The notes under the pieces were generated by a model. That model worked only from the letters and a program-made list of their open reading frames with translations. It ran no database searches and was not told the DNA's origin. A DNA stretch of 64,000 nucleotides from assembly GCF_900104665.1 (NCBI RefSeq), contig NZ_LT629967.1, forward strand, positions 253,523 to 317,522. Reading direction: 5' to 3'. This stretch comes from Traorella massiliensis (GTDB lineage Bacteria; Bacillota_I; Bacilli_A; Erysipelotrichales; Erysipelotrichaceae). Made by a program: the position numbers and the translations under genes. This document shows, piece by piece, positions 8,708 to 17,512 of this stretch. How positions within the stretch are numbered: the stretch's first letter is position 1; each line of letters starts with the position of its first letter.

Positions 8708-8820
8708 TAAATAATTTTCTATACTTCAAAGTGCTTGAAAGTATAGTGTTTATGCGGATAATCGCAAATTAGATATAAAATTTAACATAAACATTACATA
8801 AATTTTACATTATAACCAAA

Positions 8821-8847
8821 AAAAGAAGCCTTTTTTTGGCTTCTTTA
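8821..8847 (-). terminator. guaB terminator
   Basis: AAAGAAGCC and GGCTTCTTT form a 9-bp stem with a 7-nt loop; on the minus strand it is followed by a T run, shortly after the guaB stop. Confidence 0.85.
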
Positions 8848-8862
8848 AGACAACTTCTTTAA

Positions 8863-10359
8863 CTATTTAAAATCATCTTTCAGCACGACGTCATGTGCGC
8901 TTCCTTCCTGGATAGATACATTGGAAGCTAATGTTAAACGTGCTGTTTCATAAAATTCTTTAATAGTTAATGCGCCACAGTTACACATCGTTGATTTAAT
9001 TTTATGTAATGTGATCGATACACCATCATCTAATTTACCGGCATAAGGCACATAAGAATCAACACCTTCTTCAAATGTCAGTTCCTGTTTACCTCCAAGG
9101 TCATAACGTGCCCAGTTTCTAGCACGATTACTTCCTTCTCCCCAGTATTCTTTCATATAACCTTTGCTTGTTTTTACTTTAGCTGTTGGCGACTCATCAA
9201 ATCTAGCAAAATATCTTCCTAGCATGACAAAGTCTGCACCCATCGCTAATGCTAAAGTAATATGATAATCATGTACGATACCACCATCAGAACAGATAGG
9301 TACATAGACACCTGTCTCTTCAAAATATTCATCTCTCGCTTTCGCAACATCCATAACAGCACTTGCTTGACCACGGCCAATTCCTTTGGCTTCACGAGTA
9401 ATACAAATGGAACCGCCTCCGATACCGATCTTTACAAAGTCAGCTCCAGCATCTGCAAGATATCTGAATCCTTCTCCATCAACAACATTTCCGGCACCAA
9501 TCTTTACAGTATCCCCATAATGCTCTCTTACCCATTTAATTGTGTCATACTGCCATTCAGAGAAACCTTCACTTGAATCGATGCAGACAACATCTACCCC
9601 TGCTTCAACAAGTGCAGGAACACGCTGTGCATAATCTCTTGAATTAATACCAGCACCAACAATATAACGTTTTTCACTATCAAGCAATGCATCTGTATTT
9701 TCTTTATCACTTGAATAGTCTTTTCTGAATACCATATATTTTAAATGCTGTTCTTTATCAACGATCGGCAAAGAATTCAGTTTCTTTTCCCAAATCAAAT
9801 CATTTGCTTCTGTAAGTGTCATACCATCATGCCCCACTACCAAATCCTGATATTTTGTCATGAAGTCTTTTACTTTTTTATCCAACGAATCTCGTGTTGT
9901 ACGATAATCTCGGCTTGTTACGATTCCTAACAATTTTCCATTCGGTGTACCATCCTCGGTAACCGCCATTGTTGAATGACCTGTTTTAGCTAACAAATCT
10001 AATACATCTTTTAATGTATTCTCAGGTGTGATATTAGAATCGCTAATAACAAAACCTGCTTTATAATTCTTAACACGTCGTACCATTTCAGCCTGCTGTT
10101 CGATCGTCTGTGAACCATAGATAAAAGCACAGCCGCCTTTTTTCGCCAAAGCAACAGCCATCTTATCATCTGATACTGACTGCATGATGGCACTTACCAT
10201 CGGAATGTTTAAACTAAGTGCTGGTTGTTCTCCTTTTTTAAACTTCACCAGCGGTGTTTTTAAATCCACATTTGCAACGATATTCTTTTTGGTGGTTAAA
10301 TTGGGAATTAAAAGATATTCACCAAACGTATGAGATAAACCTTCTAAAACTTTCGCCAT
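8863..10359 (-). CDS. guaB: IMP dehydrogenase, divergent Tritrichomonas-like type
   Basis: This 498-residue enzyme oxidises IMP to XMP with NAD+, the committed step of GMP synthesis. The beta-barrel starts near [11 protein letters not shown]; a CBS pair occupies roughly 105-220; the catalytic loop is [20 protein letters not shown], with Cys as nucleophile and K+ ligands around it. The flap carries [14 protein letters not shown] with the Arg-Tyr dyad. These motifs, EYWGEGS and STMCNCGAL match my memory of the Tritrichomonas foetus enzyme more closely than the common bacterial GPGSICTTR form. It is monocistronic with its own terminator. An extended -10 (TGTGATAAT) lies upstream. Confidence 0.93.
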   Translation of the reverse strand: MAKVLEGLSHTFGEYLLIPNLTTKKNIVANVDLKTPLVKFKKGEQPALSLNIPMVSAIMQSVSDDKMAVALAKKGGCAFIYGSQTIEQQAEMVRRVKNYKAGFVISDSNITPENTLKDVLDLLAKTGHSTMAVTEDGTPNGKLLGIVTSRDYRTTRDSLDKKVKDFMTKYQDLVVGHDGMTLTEANDLIWEKKLNSLPIVDKEQHLKYMVFRKDYSSDKENTDALLDSEKRYIVGAGINSRDYAQRVPALVEAGVDVVCIDSSEGFSEWQYDTIKWVREHYGDTVKIGAGNVVDGEGFRYLADAGADFVKIGIGGGSICITREAKGIGRGQASAVMDVAKARDEYFEETGVYVPICSDGGIVHDYHITLALAMGADFVMLGRYFARFDESPTAKVKTSKGYMKEYWGEGSNRARNWARYDLGGKQELTFEEGVDSYVPYAGKLDDGVSITLHKIKSTMCNCGALTIKEFYETARLTLASNVSIQEGSAHDVVLKDDFK

Positions 10360-10478
10360 AAAATTGTACCTCTCTTCCTTGTATTATCTGTAAAATTATC
10401 ACAAATCCCTTTAAAAATCAATCAAATTTTCTACTTTTACGATAAAGCCTTATATTATTTTTCACCATAAAAGAAAAA

Positions 10479-10502
10479 AGGCATTTTCATGCCTTTTTCA
10501 TT
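10479..10502 (-). terminator. Rubrerythrin terminator
   Basis: AAAGGCA and TGCCTTT form a short stem with A and T runs on both sides, directly after the rubrerythrin stop; it could work on both strands. Confidence 0.75.
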
Positions 10503-11042
10503 TTAGTAGTTATCGCTTGCTTTTGCAAATACTGCCTGAGGATATCCACAAACAGGACATACACCAGGAGCAACTTCATTTTCTACACGGTAACCGCAGA
10601 TACCACACTGCCATACTACTTTTTCATCTTTCTTAAACACTTTGCTATTTTCAACATTTGCAAGCAATGCTAAGCATCTTTCTTCATGAGCTTTTTCGAT
10701 CTTAGCTACTGCTTCAAACTGGAATGCTAATTTATTGAAACCTTCTTCTTTAGCTTCTTTAGCAAATTTAGCATACATATCTGTCCACTCATAGTTTTCA
10801 CCAGCTGCAGCATCTTTTAAGTTTTCATCAGTTTCAGGAATGTTATCTCCATGTAGTGCTTTAAACCACAATTTAGCATGTTCCTGTTCATTTCTAGCTG
10901 TTTCTAAGAATAATTCAGCAATCTGATTTAAACCTTGTTCTTTTGCTTTTTCGGCATAGTATGTGTATTTATTTCTAGCCTGAGATTCACCAGCAAATGC
11001 GCTCATTAAATTTTGTTCTGTTTTTGATCCTTTTAGTTCCAT
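10503..11042 (-). CDS. rbr: Rubrerythrin
   Basis: The 179-residue cytoplasmic peroxidase has an N-terminal ferritin-like diiron domain (about 1-135) with the ExxH ligands in [17 protein letters not shown] and KAHEERC, and a C-terminal rubredoxin domain with WQCGICGY and GVCPVCGY binding the FeS4 iron. Rubrerythrin reduces hydrogen peroxide in anaerobes. It has a near-perfect promoter (TTGACA-17-TATACT). A Fur/PerR-like 15-bp palindrome lies about 110 bp before the start, consistent with peroxide control, as known for clostridial rubrerythrins. Confidence 0.95.
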   Translation of the reverse strand: MELKGSKTEQNLMSAFAGESQARNKYTYYAEKAKEQGLNQIAELFLETARNEQEHAKLWFKALHGDNIPETDENLKDAAAGENYEWTDMYAKFAKEAKEEGFNKLAFQFEAVAKIEKAHEERCLALLANVENSKVFKKDEKVVWQCGICGYRVENEVAPGVCPVCGYPQAVFAKASDNY

Positions 11043-11083
11043 TGTTAACTTCCTTTCTGTAGACTTTTGTCTTATACATCACC

Positions 11084-11112
11084 AGTATAATCTTTTCTTA
11101 CTTTTTTGTCAA
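11084..11112 (-). promoter_or_regulatory. Rubrerythrin promoter
   Basis: On the minus strand TTGACA (11112-11107) and TATACT (11089-11084) are separated by 17 bp, about 40 bp before the rbr start. Confidence 0.85.
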
Positions 11113-11149
11113 TCAGTATTTTATTTTTTCTTTAATAATAGACTCATTT

Positions 11150-11164
11150 TGATAATCATTATCA
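11150..11164 (-). promoter_or_regulatory. Fur/PerR-type box
   Basis: TGATAATCATTATCA is a perfect 7-1-7 palindrome matching the known Fur/PerR box class. It covers the stop codon of the efflux ATPase and lies about 37 bp upstream of the rbr -35. Control of rbr is inferred; the distance is larger than for simple occlusion. Confidence 0.5.
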
Positions 11165-13585
11165 TTTTTTAAGAATTCTCATTGCATTGATGACTGCTAT
11201 GATGCTCACGCCTACATCAGCAAATACGCCTAACCACATATTTGCATATCCAAAGATGCTTAACCCTAAAATGATAGCTTTTATACCTAAAATAAAGACA
11301 ATGTTTTCATTCATGATCTTCTGCGTAAATCTTGCTAGATCAATTCCCTGACTCAAAGAACTTAAATTATCCTTCATCAATACCAGATCACTGGCTTCTA
11401 CAGCAGCTTCACTTCCAAGTCCGCCCATAGCTATACCTAGATCGCTTCTTGCTAATACAGGTGCATCATTGATACCGTCGCCAACATAGGCTACCTTACC
11501 AGATGCTGATTTTAAGATCTTTTCCAGCTCCTCTACCTTATCTGTTGGTAACAGTTCATAGTGAACCTCATCAATACCACACTCATTGGCAATGGCTTGT
11601 GCCGTTTTCTGCCGGTCCCCTGTCAGCATGACAAGTTTTTTAATACCTTTTTCTTTTAAGCTTCTCAAAGATTCGATCGTATTTGGCTTTAATGTATCAC
11701 TAATTTCAATCGTACCAACATACTTTGAATCATAAGCAATATAGACAAGTGTTCCAGTTGACGCTTCTTCTTTACAAGCAACATGGAAACGATCAATTAA
11801 CTTTTTATTTCCTGCAAGTAATATCTTACCCTGATATTCCCCTTTTATACCATGTCCTGCAATTTCTTCAACATTTCTAAATTCATTTTTATCCACTTCT
11901 TTTCCATATTCTTTTTGAATAGAAAGAGCAATCGGATGCGTTGAATAGCTTTCCGCAATTGCTGCTAAACGTAAACATTCATCAGCTTTTTCACTATAAA
12001 TATTTGTTACTTCAAAAGAACCATTTGTTAATGTTCCTGTCTTATCAAAGACGATCGTATCGATCTGACTTAAAATTTCCAGATAATTTCCACCCTTTAC
12101 TAATATTCCTTTTTTACTAGCACTTCCGATACCCGCAAAATATCCTAACGGAATAGAAAGAACAAGGGCACATGGACATGAGATGACAAGGAAGGTACAT
12201 GCACGAAGCAGCCATTCCTGCCAGCCGATCTGAGTTTGAAAGAAGTTAGGAACGATTGCTAAAACCAAGGCTGCAATAACAACAATAGGTGTATACACTC
12301 TTGCAAAACGAGTCATTTTCAGCTCTGTTCTTGCTTTTTTACTGGAAGCATTTTCTACCATATCTAAAATTCTGCTGACCGTTGATTCACTTAATTCATG
12401 TGTCACTCTCATTTCAATGACCCCCTGCAAATTGATGCAGCCTGCCAACACTTCATCTCCTAAGCTAACTTCTCTTGGCAGTGATTCACCTGTCAATGCA
12501 CTTGTATCTAAGGTTGTTGTCCCTTGACAAACAACTCCATCTAACGGAACTCTTTCTCCAGGCTGCACGACGATGATATCTTTAATCTTAATTTCTTCAG
12601 GGTCTACATCACTTATTTGTTCATTAGTTTTTAAATGAGCAATTTCTGCTTTGATATTCATTAAATCAGCAATTGAATTTCTTGATCTTTCAACTGCTTT
12701 ATTTTGAAAATATTCACCCAGCTGATAAAACAGCATAACGGCTACTGCTTCTAAATATTCACCGACAACAAGGGCACCGATGGTTGCAATCAGCATTAAG
12801 AAATTTTCATCAAATATTTCACCACGCCGAATATTTTTCAACGCCTTTACGATGACGCTATAGCCAACCATAATGTAAGAAAGGATAATTCCTATCTGCC
12901 AATCAAATTGTAAACTTAAAACAAATACGACAATCCCTGTACCCAAAATATAAGCCTGATAATTCTTCTTTTTCTCTTTTTTCTCATTTCCTTCAATGAT
13001 TTCAACTTCTTCTGCATCAAGAATTGCTTTTCTGACTTTTTCTTTGATATGATTTTCATCAGCATTTTTTTTCACATAAAACAGTAATGTTTTTGTAGTG
13101 AAATTCAACGAAGCGTATGCAACTCCTTCCACCTCATTTACGGCATCTTCAACTTTCATGGCACAATTAGCACAATCTAACCCTTCAATTTTCCATTTCA
13201 ATTTTTTTAAGTCTTTACCTGCCGGCTGAACTCGCATAACTTCTTTACGATGTTCATGATGATCATGATTACAACATTCGTGTTCATGATGATGCTCATG
13301 TTTACAGCAACTATGGTCATGGTGGTGTTCATGTTCACATGTACAAGCTTTTTCATGATGTATATGACCATCTTTTTTTACGACATGAACTTCTTCTAAA
13401 TCTTCAATTAAATGAATAAGTTCTTTTTCTATATCTTCTGTATATGATTTATAGTGAATCGTGCATCCTAATGTTGCAGCATTCACACTGGCATTTTCCA
13501 CATCTTCATGCTTATTTAACGCTCTTTCAATTTTCATAGCACAATTTGGACAATCCAGCCCTTCAAGAATATATTTCTTTTCCAT
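11162..13585 (-). CDS. Heavy-metal P1B-type ATPase (Zn/Cd/Pb efflux)
   Basis: The 807-residue pump has two metal-binding HMA domains (GLDCPNCAMKIE near 8 and GLDCANCAMKVE near 135) joined by a His/Cys-rich linker with HEHHHDHSCCKHEHHHEH. About eight membrane helices follow, including the metal-site CPC motif (SCPCALVLS). The phosphorylation site DKTGTLTNG and the hinge GDGINDAPVLARSDLG are intact. The CPC motif and the adjacent CadC/CzrA-type repressor point to Zn2+, Cd2+ or Pb2+ export rather than copper. It follows the repressor by two bases and shares its promoter. Confidence 0.92.
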   Translation of the reverse strand: MEKKYILEGLDCPNCAMKIERALNKHEDVENASVNAATLGCTIHYKSYTEDIEKELIHLIEDLEEVHVVKKDGHIHHEKACTCEHEHHHDHSCCKHEHHHEHECCNHDHHEHRKEVMRVQPAGKDLKKLKWKIEGLDCANCAMKVEDAVNEVEGVAYASLNFTTKTLLFYVKKNADENHIKEKVRKAILDAEEVEIIEGNEKKEKKKNYQAYILGTGIVVFVLSLQFDWQIGIILSYIMVGYSVIVKALKNIRRGEIFDENFLMLIATIGALVVGEYLEAVAVMLFYQLGEYFQNKAVERSRNSIADLMNIKAEIAHLKTNEQISDVDPEEIKIKDIIVVQPGERVPLDGVVCQGTTTLDTSALTGESLPREVSLGDEVLAGCINLQGVIEMRVTHELSESTVSRILDMVENASSKKARTELKMTRFARVYTPIVVIAALVLAIVPNFFQTQIGWQEWLLRACTFLVISCPCALVLSIPLGYFAGIGSASKKGILVKGGNYLEILSQIDTIVFDKTGTLTNGSFEVTNIYSEKADECLRLAAIAESYSTHPIALSIQKEYGKEVDKNEFRNVEEIAGHGIKGEYQGKILLAGNKKLIDRFHVACKEEASTGTLVYIAYDSKYVGTIEISDTLKPNTIESLRSLKEKGIKKLVMLTGDRQKTAQAIANECGIDEVHYELLPTDKVEELEKILKSASGKVAYVGDGINDAPVLARSDLGIAMGGLGSEAAVEASDLVLMKDNLSSLSQGIDLARFTQKIMNENIVFILGIKAIILGLSIFGYANMWLGVFADVGVSIIAVINAMRILKK

Positions 13586-13587
13586 AA

Positions 13588-13941
13588 TTAATCCTCCATC
13601 ACATGCTCATATCCAGCTTCAAAAATTCTTCCGATATGATCATCATCTAATGAATAATAGATGACCTTGCCATCTCTGCGATATTTAACAAGACGAGCTT
13701 GTTTTAGTGTTTTGAGCTGATGAGAAACCGCTGACTGAGACACATCTAATAAAGCAGATAGATCACAAACACACATTTCAGCTTTTAAAAGTGCACAAAT
13801 GATCTTGATTCTTGTCGGATCTCCAAACACTTTCAAAAGTTCTGCCGTTGCGACTAATTTCTCTTCATCCGGCATCTCTTTTTTCACCTTATTTACAACA
13901 TCCTCATGGATAACTGTTATTTCACATTTTTCAATTTCCAT
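13588..13941 (-). CDS. ArsR-family metal-sensing repressor (CadC/CzrA-like)
   Basis: The 117-residue winged-helix protein has the ArsR recognition helix pattern SALLDVSQSAVSHQLKTLKQARLV, preceded by AEMCVCDL. The CVC pair fits CadC-type metal sensing, and the C-terminal D..H pattern (DDDHIGRIFEAGYEHV) fits an alpha-5 zinc site. Metal binding would release it from the palindrome at its own promoter and switch on the efflux ATPase downstream. Start ATG 13941 follows AAAGGGTG. Confidence 0.92.
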   Translation of the reverse strand: MEIEKCEITVIHEDVVNKVKKEMPDEEKLVATAELLKVFGDPTRIKIICALLKAEMCVCDLSALLDVSQSAVSHQLKTLKQARLVKYRRDGKVIYYSLDDDHIGRIFEAGYEHVMED

Positions 13942-13955
13942 ATTAACACCCTTTC

Positions 13956-13975
13956 ATATGAACATTTGTTCATAT
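13956..13975 (-). promoter_or_regulatory. ArsR/CzrA operator
   Basis: ATATGAACA-TT-TGTTCATAT is a perfect 9-2-9 inverted repeat immediately downstream of the -10. It belongs to the TGAACA/TGTTCA operator class known for SmtB/CzrA/CadC repressors. Confidence 0.88.
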
Positions 13976-13977
13976 AT

Positions 13978-14006
13978 ATAATATGTAAAGATTCTCATTA
14001 TGTCAA
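13978..14006 (-). promoter_or_regulatory. Promoter of the metal-efflux operon
   Basis: TTGACA (14006-14001) and TATTAT (13983-13978) with a 17-bp spacer read into the repressor and ATPase genes; the operator follows directly. Confidence 0.85.
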
Positions 14007-14139
14007 GTTTTATTTCAATGAAAATTTCTGAAATAATGTGAAATTTTATGTAAATTTAACACAGTGTTTGCCCTACAAAAACACTTGATTTTATCAGAAA
14101 AACAAAGTGAAAAAAATTTCAAAAAGTTAAATAAATCCC

Positions 14140-14168
14140 TTGATTTCAGCTTTTTTTCAGTATATTAT
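14140..14168 (+). promoter_or_regulatory. Promoter of the 47-codon gene
   Basis: TTGATT (14140-14145), a 17-bp spacer and TATTAT (14163-14168) lie 40 bp before the small gene at 14208. Confidence 0.7.
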
Positions 14169-14207
14169 ATGGGTGTAAGTTAAGATAAAGAGAAGGAGGA
14201 TACAAAT

Positions 14208-14351
14208 ATGAAGAACTTATTAAAGGCTATCAATTTTGTGAAATTCAACAAGAATCGCACAAACGCTAAACAATCGATTACTTCTCGTGAAGTAGAGCAC
14301 ATTAATGCCGGAAATTCTACTTCTGCTTGGGGAATCGTATTCTATCGCTAG
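14208..14351 (+). CDS. 47-residue peptide of unknown function
   Basis: This short frame starts at ATG 14208 right after AGAAGGAGGA and encodes 47 residues. The N-terminal half is amphipathic and basic (MKNLLKAINFVKFNKNR), the middle polar and charged, and the C-terminus ends in NAGNSTSAWGIVFYR, a Ser/Thr/aromatic tail. It has no cysteine, double-glycine site or obvious membrane segment. Its own promoter and a strong terminator make a stand-alone gene of about 230 nt. The leader-plus-tail look would suit a signalling or modified peptide precursor, but no export or modification gene is adjacent. Function is unknown. Confidence 0.65.
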   Translation: MKNLLKAINFVKFNKNRTNAKQSITSREVEHINAGNSTSAWGIVFYR

Positions 14352-14381
14352 TCGTTCTAGCATTTCACATAATTAAAAAAG

Positions 14382-14412
14382 GAAAAAGATGATTCACATC
14401 TTTTTCTTTTTT
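14382..14412. terminator. Bidirectional terminator
   Basis: GAAAAAGATG and CATCTTTTTC form a 10-bp stem with a 5-nt loop, with a T run on the plus side and A/T-rich sequence on the other. It separates the small plus-strand gene from the convergent membrane-protein gene. Confidence 0.85.
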
Positions 14413-14791
14413 ATTTATTATTTATTTTAAATAAACTTTTTAAAAGTAAACCACAGCCTGAAGCAATGAAGCCAAAAACGAGAATATATTCAAACAGTGT
14501 CATTCGCATGATTGAAATCCGCATATTCATAAGCAATGAAACTACAATAAAAATGACACCTAAGATGATAAGAATCTTTGGCCCTAATGATTTTGGATTA
14601 TAAAAATACCATACAACACCTATGATCAAGGGAATTGTAATTATTCCAGATGTGATACTAAAAGAACCAAAGTGTATGACCGACCAGCCATGATGTACAT
14701 ACACCCGTTGAGATAACATATATAAACCTATTGCAAGTAGAACGATGCCCACTAAAAATTGTACTAAACCATTTTCATTTGTATCTTTCAT
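14411..14791 (-). CDS. Small four-helix membrane protein
   Basis: I do not recognise a family. The 126-residue protein has about four membrane helices (near residues 8-26, 45-64, 72-90 and 97-116) with short loops. It starts at ATG 14791 after AGGGGGATCAAT. It converges with the 47-codon gene and is separated from rsmI by a terminator, so it is probably transcribed alone. No catalytic motif is visible. Confidence 0.6.
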   Translation of the reverse strand: MKDTNENGLVQFLVGIVLLAIGLYMLSQRVYVHHGWSVIHFGSFSITSGIITIPLIIGVVWYFYNPKSLGPKILIILGVIFIVVSLLMNMRISIMRMTLFEYILVFGFIASGCGLLLKSLFKINNK

Positions 14792-14851
14792 ATTGATCCC
14801 CCTAAATTCCTTTTTATTATAGCTTTTCTTTTTATCTTCGACAAGTATTAT

Positions 14852-14878
14852 TAAAAAGCCAGAGCATTAGCTCTAGCT
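14852..14878 (-). terminator. rsmI operon terminator
   Basis: AGCTAGAGC and GCTCTGGCT form a stem around TAAT and are followed by TTTTTAAT on the minus strand; the stem includes the rsmI stop codon. Confidence 0.8.
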
Positions 14879-15724
14879 ACTGTGATATTGTTTATAGATT
14901 TCATTTTTGGATAACCCGTGATCCCGGGCAACTTTTTTTATTGCCTCATTTGTTGAATAACCGCTTTGGATATAACAATGTATTTTTTCATTTAAAATAG
15001 AAAAAGGAATATCATCGCCAATTTCTTCTTCTTTATATCCTTCAAGCACAAGTACCATCTCACCCTTGAGATCATCACATATATCTAACATTTCACTGAT
15101 CGTTCCACGAAGGAATTCTTCATGTTTCTTAGTAATTTCTCTTGCCAGACACATCTTACGATTACCAAAAACTTCTAAAAATGTATGCAGCGTCTTTTTA
15201 ATACGGTGCGGAGCTTCATAGAAGATCATCGTTTGTTTGACCTTTGATAATTCTTCACAGCTTTTTCTTCGTTCATTTTCATTGACTTTTAAAAAACCGA
15301 CAAACATAAATGGCTGAGCTGAAAGGCCACTAGCTACCAAAGCATTTAGCGCTGCATTGGCTCCTGATACAGGCACTACATTAAAACCGGCTTCTACCAC
15401 CATATTCACAACTACCTGACCGGGGTCACTGACAAGCGGATAGCCGGCATCGCTGACAACGGCAACATTTTTACCTTCCTCCAGCAATGCTACCAATCCT
15501 TTGGCACTTTCATATTCATTGTGCATATGATGTGCCATACATCTCGTTTTGATATCAAAATGTGACAACAATTTCATCGTATTACGTGTATCTTCCGCTG
15601 CAATTACATCTACGCTCTTTAATATCTCAATCGCCCTTGGTGTCATTTCACTTAGATTACCGATAGGTGTTGCAACCAGATATAACGTTGCTTTTTCATT
15701 TTCAAAGCTTTTCTGCCGATTCAT
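14873..15724 (-). CDS. rsmI: 16S rRNA (cytidine1402-2'-O)-methyltransferase
   Basis: The 283-residue protein shows RsmI hallmarks: LYLVATPIGNLSEMTPRAIEIL at the start, AAEDTRNT, VVSDAGYPLVSDPG and PVSGANAALNALVASG for SAM binding, and FYEAPHRI. It 2'-O-methylates C1402 of 16S rRNA in the decoding centre. Its ATG overlaps the ricT stop by four bases, and it is the last gene of the tmk-holB-ricT-rsmI run, an order known across Firmicutes. Confidence 0.95.
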   Translation of the reverse strand: MNRQKSFENEKATLYLVATPIGNLSEMTPRAIEILKSVDVIAAEDTRNTMKLLSHFDIKTRCMAHHMHNEYESAKGLVALLEEGKNVAVVSDAGYPLVSDPGQVVVNMVVEAGFNVVPVSGANAALNALVASGLSAQPFMFVGFLKVNENERRKSCEELSKVKQTMIFYEAPHRIKKTLHTFLEVFGNRKMCLAREITKKHEEFLRGTISEMLDICDDLKGEMVLVLEGYKEEEIGDDIPFSILNEKIHCYIQSGYSTNEAIKKVARDHGLSKNEIYKQYHSS

Positions 15725-16548
15725 CGTTTTGACCAGTCAATATCTGGCCATAATTCTGAAAAGTCCAGAAATTGAACATCTTCCTTATTTTCTATTTTTG
15801 CCTGTTTCAACAGTACATTCATGCTTGTCACACGATATTTATTACCTTTATATTCAATTTGTGAATTCACTTTTGGTAAACCCGCCCGCATTTCCTTATA
15901 TTGTGCATCTTCATAGCGGAGACAACACATTAGCTTGCCACACTGCCCTGAAAGCTTCTGCACATTTAAAGCCAGCATCTGATTTTTAGCCATATTGATT
16001 GACACCACATCAAAATCATTTAAAAACCTTGAACAACAGGTTTCCATGCCGCAAGTACCTAAGCCACCCACAATTTTTGCTTTATTGCGAGGTCCAATCT
16101 GACGAAGTTCGATACGACACTTAAATTTTGTCGCTAGATCTTTCAACAACTCCCTAAAATCAACACGATCATCGGCAACGTATACAAAAATGATCTTACT
16201 GCGGTCTAATGTATATTCTGCTTCGATCAAACGCATATCCAGTCCCTGTGCCTGAATGGCTTCTTCACAAATCACCATTGCCTTCTTAGCCGCTTCTTTA
16301 TTCTCTTCCACATCTTTTAAATCTTTTTCTGTGGCCTTTCGGATAACTGGTTTGATTTCCAATTCAGTGGAGACATTTTCAAAAAGCTGATTTTCTTTCA
16401 TGATCGTACCAACTTCTAGCCCTCGAACCGTTTCAACAACAACTTTATCATGGACCTTCAAGGTATCATCATTTGTCCCAAATGTATAAAGCTTGTTTGA
16501 TTCCGAAAAACTTACAAACGCTATATGTGTATAGTCTTTATTCTCCAT
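15721..16548 (-). CDS. ricT: PSP1-domain regulator RicT (YaaT)
   Basis: The 275-residue protein carries the PSP1 domain. Conserved cysteines stand in GLGTCGMETCCSRFL and SGQCGKLMCCLRYE, which in Bacillus RicT help hold an iron-sulfur cluster of the RicAFT complex that promotes RNase Y mRNA maturation. It is encoded between holB (overlap 11 bp) and rsmI (overlap 4 bp), its usual place. Other Ric subunits are not in this window. Confidence 0.93.
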   Translation of the reverse strand: MENKDYTHIAFVSFSESNKLYTFGTNDDTLKVHDKVVVETVRGLEVGTIMKENQLFENVSTELEIKPVIRKATEKDLKDVEENKEAAKKAMVICEEAIQAQGLDMRLIEAEYTLDRSKIIFVYVADDRVDFRELLKDLATKFKCRIELRQIGPRNKAKIVGGLGTCGMETCCSRFLNDFDVVSINMAKNQMLALNVQKLSGQCGKLMCCLRYEDAQYKEMRAGLPKVNSQIEYKGNKYRVTSMNVLLKQAKIENKEDVQFLDFSELWPDIDWSKR

Positions 16549-17512
16549 CTGCTACCTCCTTCATCCTGATCAGCATCGAATCAACTAACAATTTCACACT
16601 AACAGATTTACTGAAACGATTTTTTGTACTGACACAAATATTTAAATATTCAACACATTGTTCTTTTGAATATTTGCCTATCATCCTATTCCATATATCA
16701 TCTTTACATTCACTTTTCTGCATGATCCCATTTCTAAAAAATATCGTTAATATTTCATTAAAATAAGTAAACTGAATTCGATCATTTCCCTTTTTTTCAT
16801 TAAATGCCTGAGTCTGAATCGTCAACAGTGTCATATATGGATCATCATAAAAATGTTCAATGACCTCCATCGCCCAATCTCTGGCATTTCTATAATTTTC
16901 ATCTTCACTTAACGCTAGAATTTCATCAGCATCTGCCGCTATATGAGAACACAAATAAGCATCCAGTTCGTCAATATCTTCATTTCTGGCAAATTCCAGT
17001 CCTTCTTTTACAGGCGGTTTGCGGAAAGGTATTTTCTGACATCTTGATACGATGGTCGGTAACACTTTATCCAGCTGCTCACTGATAAGGATTGCCGTCA
17101 CATCACTTGCCGGCTCCTCTAAAAATTTAAGCAGTGAATTCATTGCATCAGCTGTAGCATTTTCTACTAGATTTAATATATAGATCTTCTTTCCCGTAGC
17201 TTCTAATGCCGTCTTATTGAATTCTTCCTGAATATGCATGATATCTTCTTTTTTTATTGTTTTGATACTGCCGTCAATAATGATCAGATCAGAAAAGTTA
17301 TTCTCTGCGACACGTCTGCAAACATCACACTTTTCACATGCAAAGCCTTCTTTTTCACACAGAAGACTTTGAGCCAGTAAAATGGCACTCTTAAATTTGC
17401 CACATCCCTTATCTCCAAAAAACAGATAAGCATGTGCTGAAGTTTTTCCCAGTAAAGCATTTTCTAAGATCCGATAAGCAACTGGCTGTTTTTTTCTAAG
17501 CTTTTCTTTCAT
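16538..17512 (-). CDS. holB: DNA polymerase III delta' subunit
   Basis: The 324-residue AAA+ clamp-loader subunit has a P-loop-like GDKGCGKFKSA with Phe where Ser/Thr would bind magnesium, so ATP binding is probably lost, as is usual for delta'. A four-cysteine zinc site (CEKCDVC), LEEPASDVTAILIS and SRCQKI are visible. It opens the sliding clamp together with tau/gamma and delta. It overlaps tmk by four bases upstream. Confidence 0.92.
   Translation of the reverse strand: MKEKLRKKQPVAYRILENALLGKTSAHAYLFFGDKGCGKFKSAILLAQSLLCEKEGFACEKCDVCRRVAENNFSDLIIIDGSIKTIKKEDIMHIQEEFNKTALEATGKKIYILNLVENATADAMNSLLKFLEEPASDVTAILISEQLDKVLPTIVSRCQKIPFRKPPVKEGLEFARNEDIDELDAYLCSHIAADADEILALSEDENYRNARDWAMEVIEHFYDDPYMTLLTIQTQAFNEKKGNDRIQFTYFNEILTIFFRNGIMQKSECKDDIWNRMIGKYSKEQCVEYLNICVSTKNRFSKSVSVKLLVDSMLIRMKEVADGE

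Larger units (their letters stand above)
3361..8710. mobile_element. Tn916-related integrative (mobilizable) element, about 5.3 kb
   Basis: The element runs from integrase-proximal repeats at 3367-3387 to matching repeats at 8688-8707. It carries tyrosine integrase, excisionase, a Rep_trans initiator/relaxase, a palindrome-rich non-coding stretch, two XRE regulators and small membrane proteins. No coupling ATPase or type IV secretion genes are present, so it would depend on a helper for transfer, as integrative mobilizable elements do. It is inserted between the importer operon and guaB. Exact attachment-site boundaries were not resolved, because no convincing duplicated core was found by eye. 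Confidence 0.75.

Noticed and set aside
15549..15989. 146-residue plus-strand frame across rsmI and ricT
   Set aside because: It is antisense to two overlapping conserved genes.
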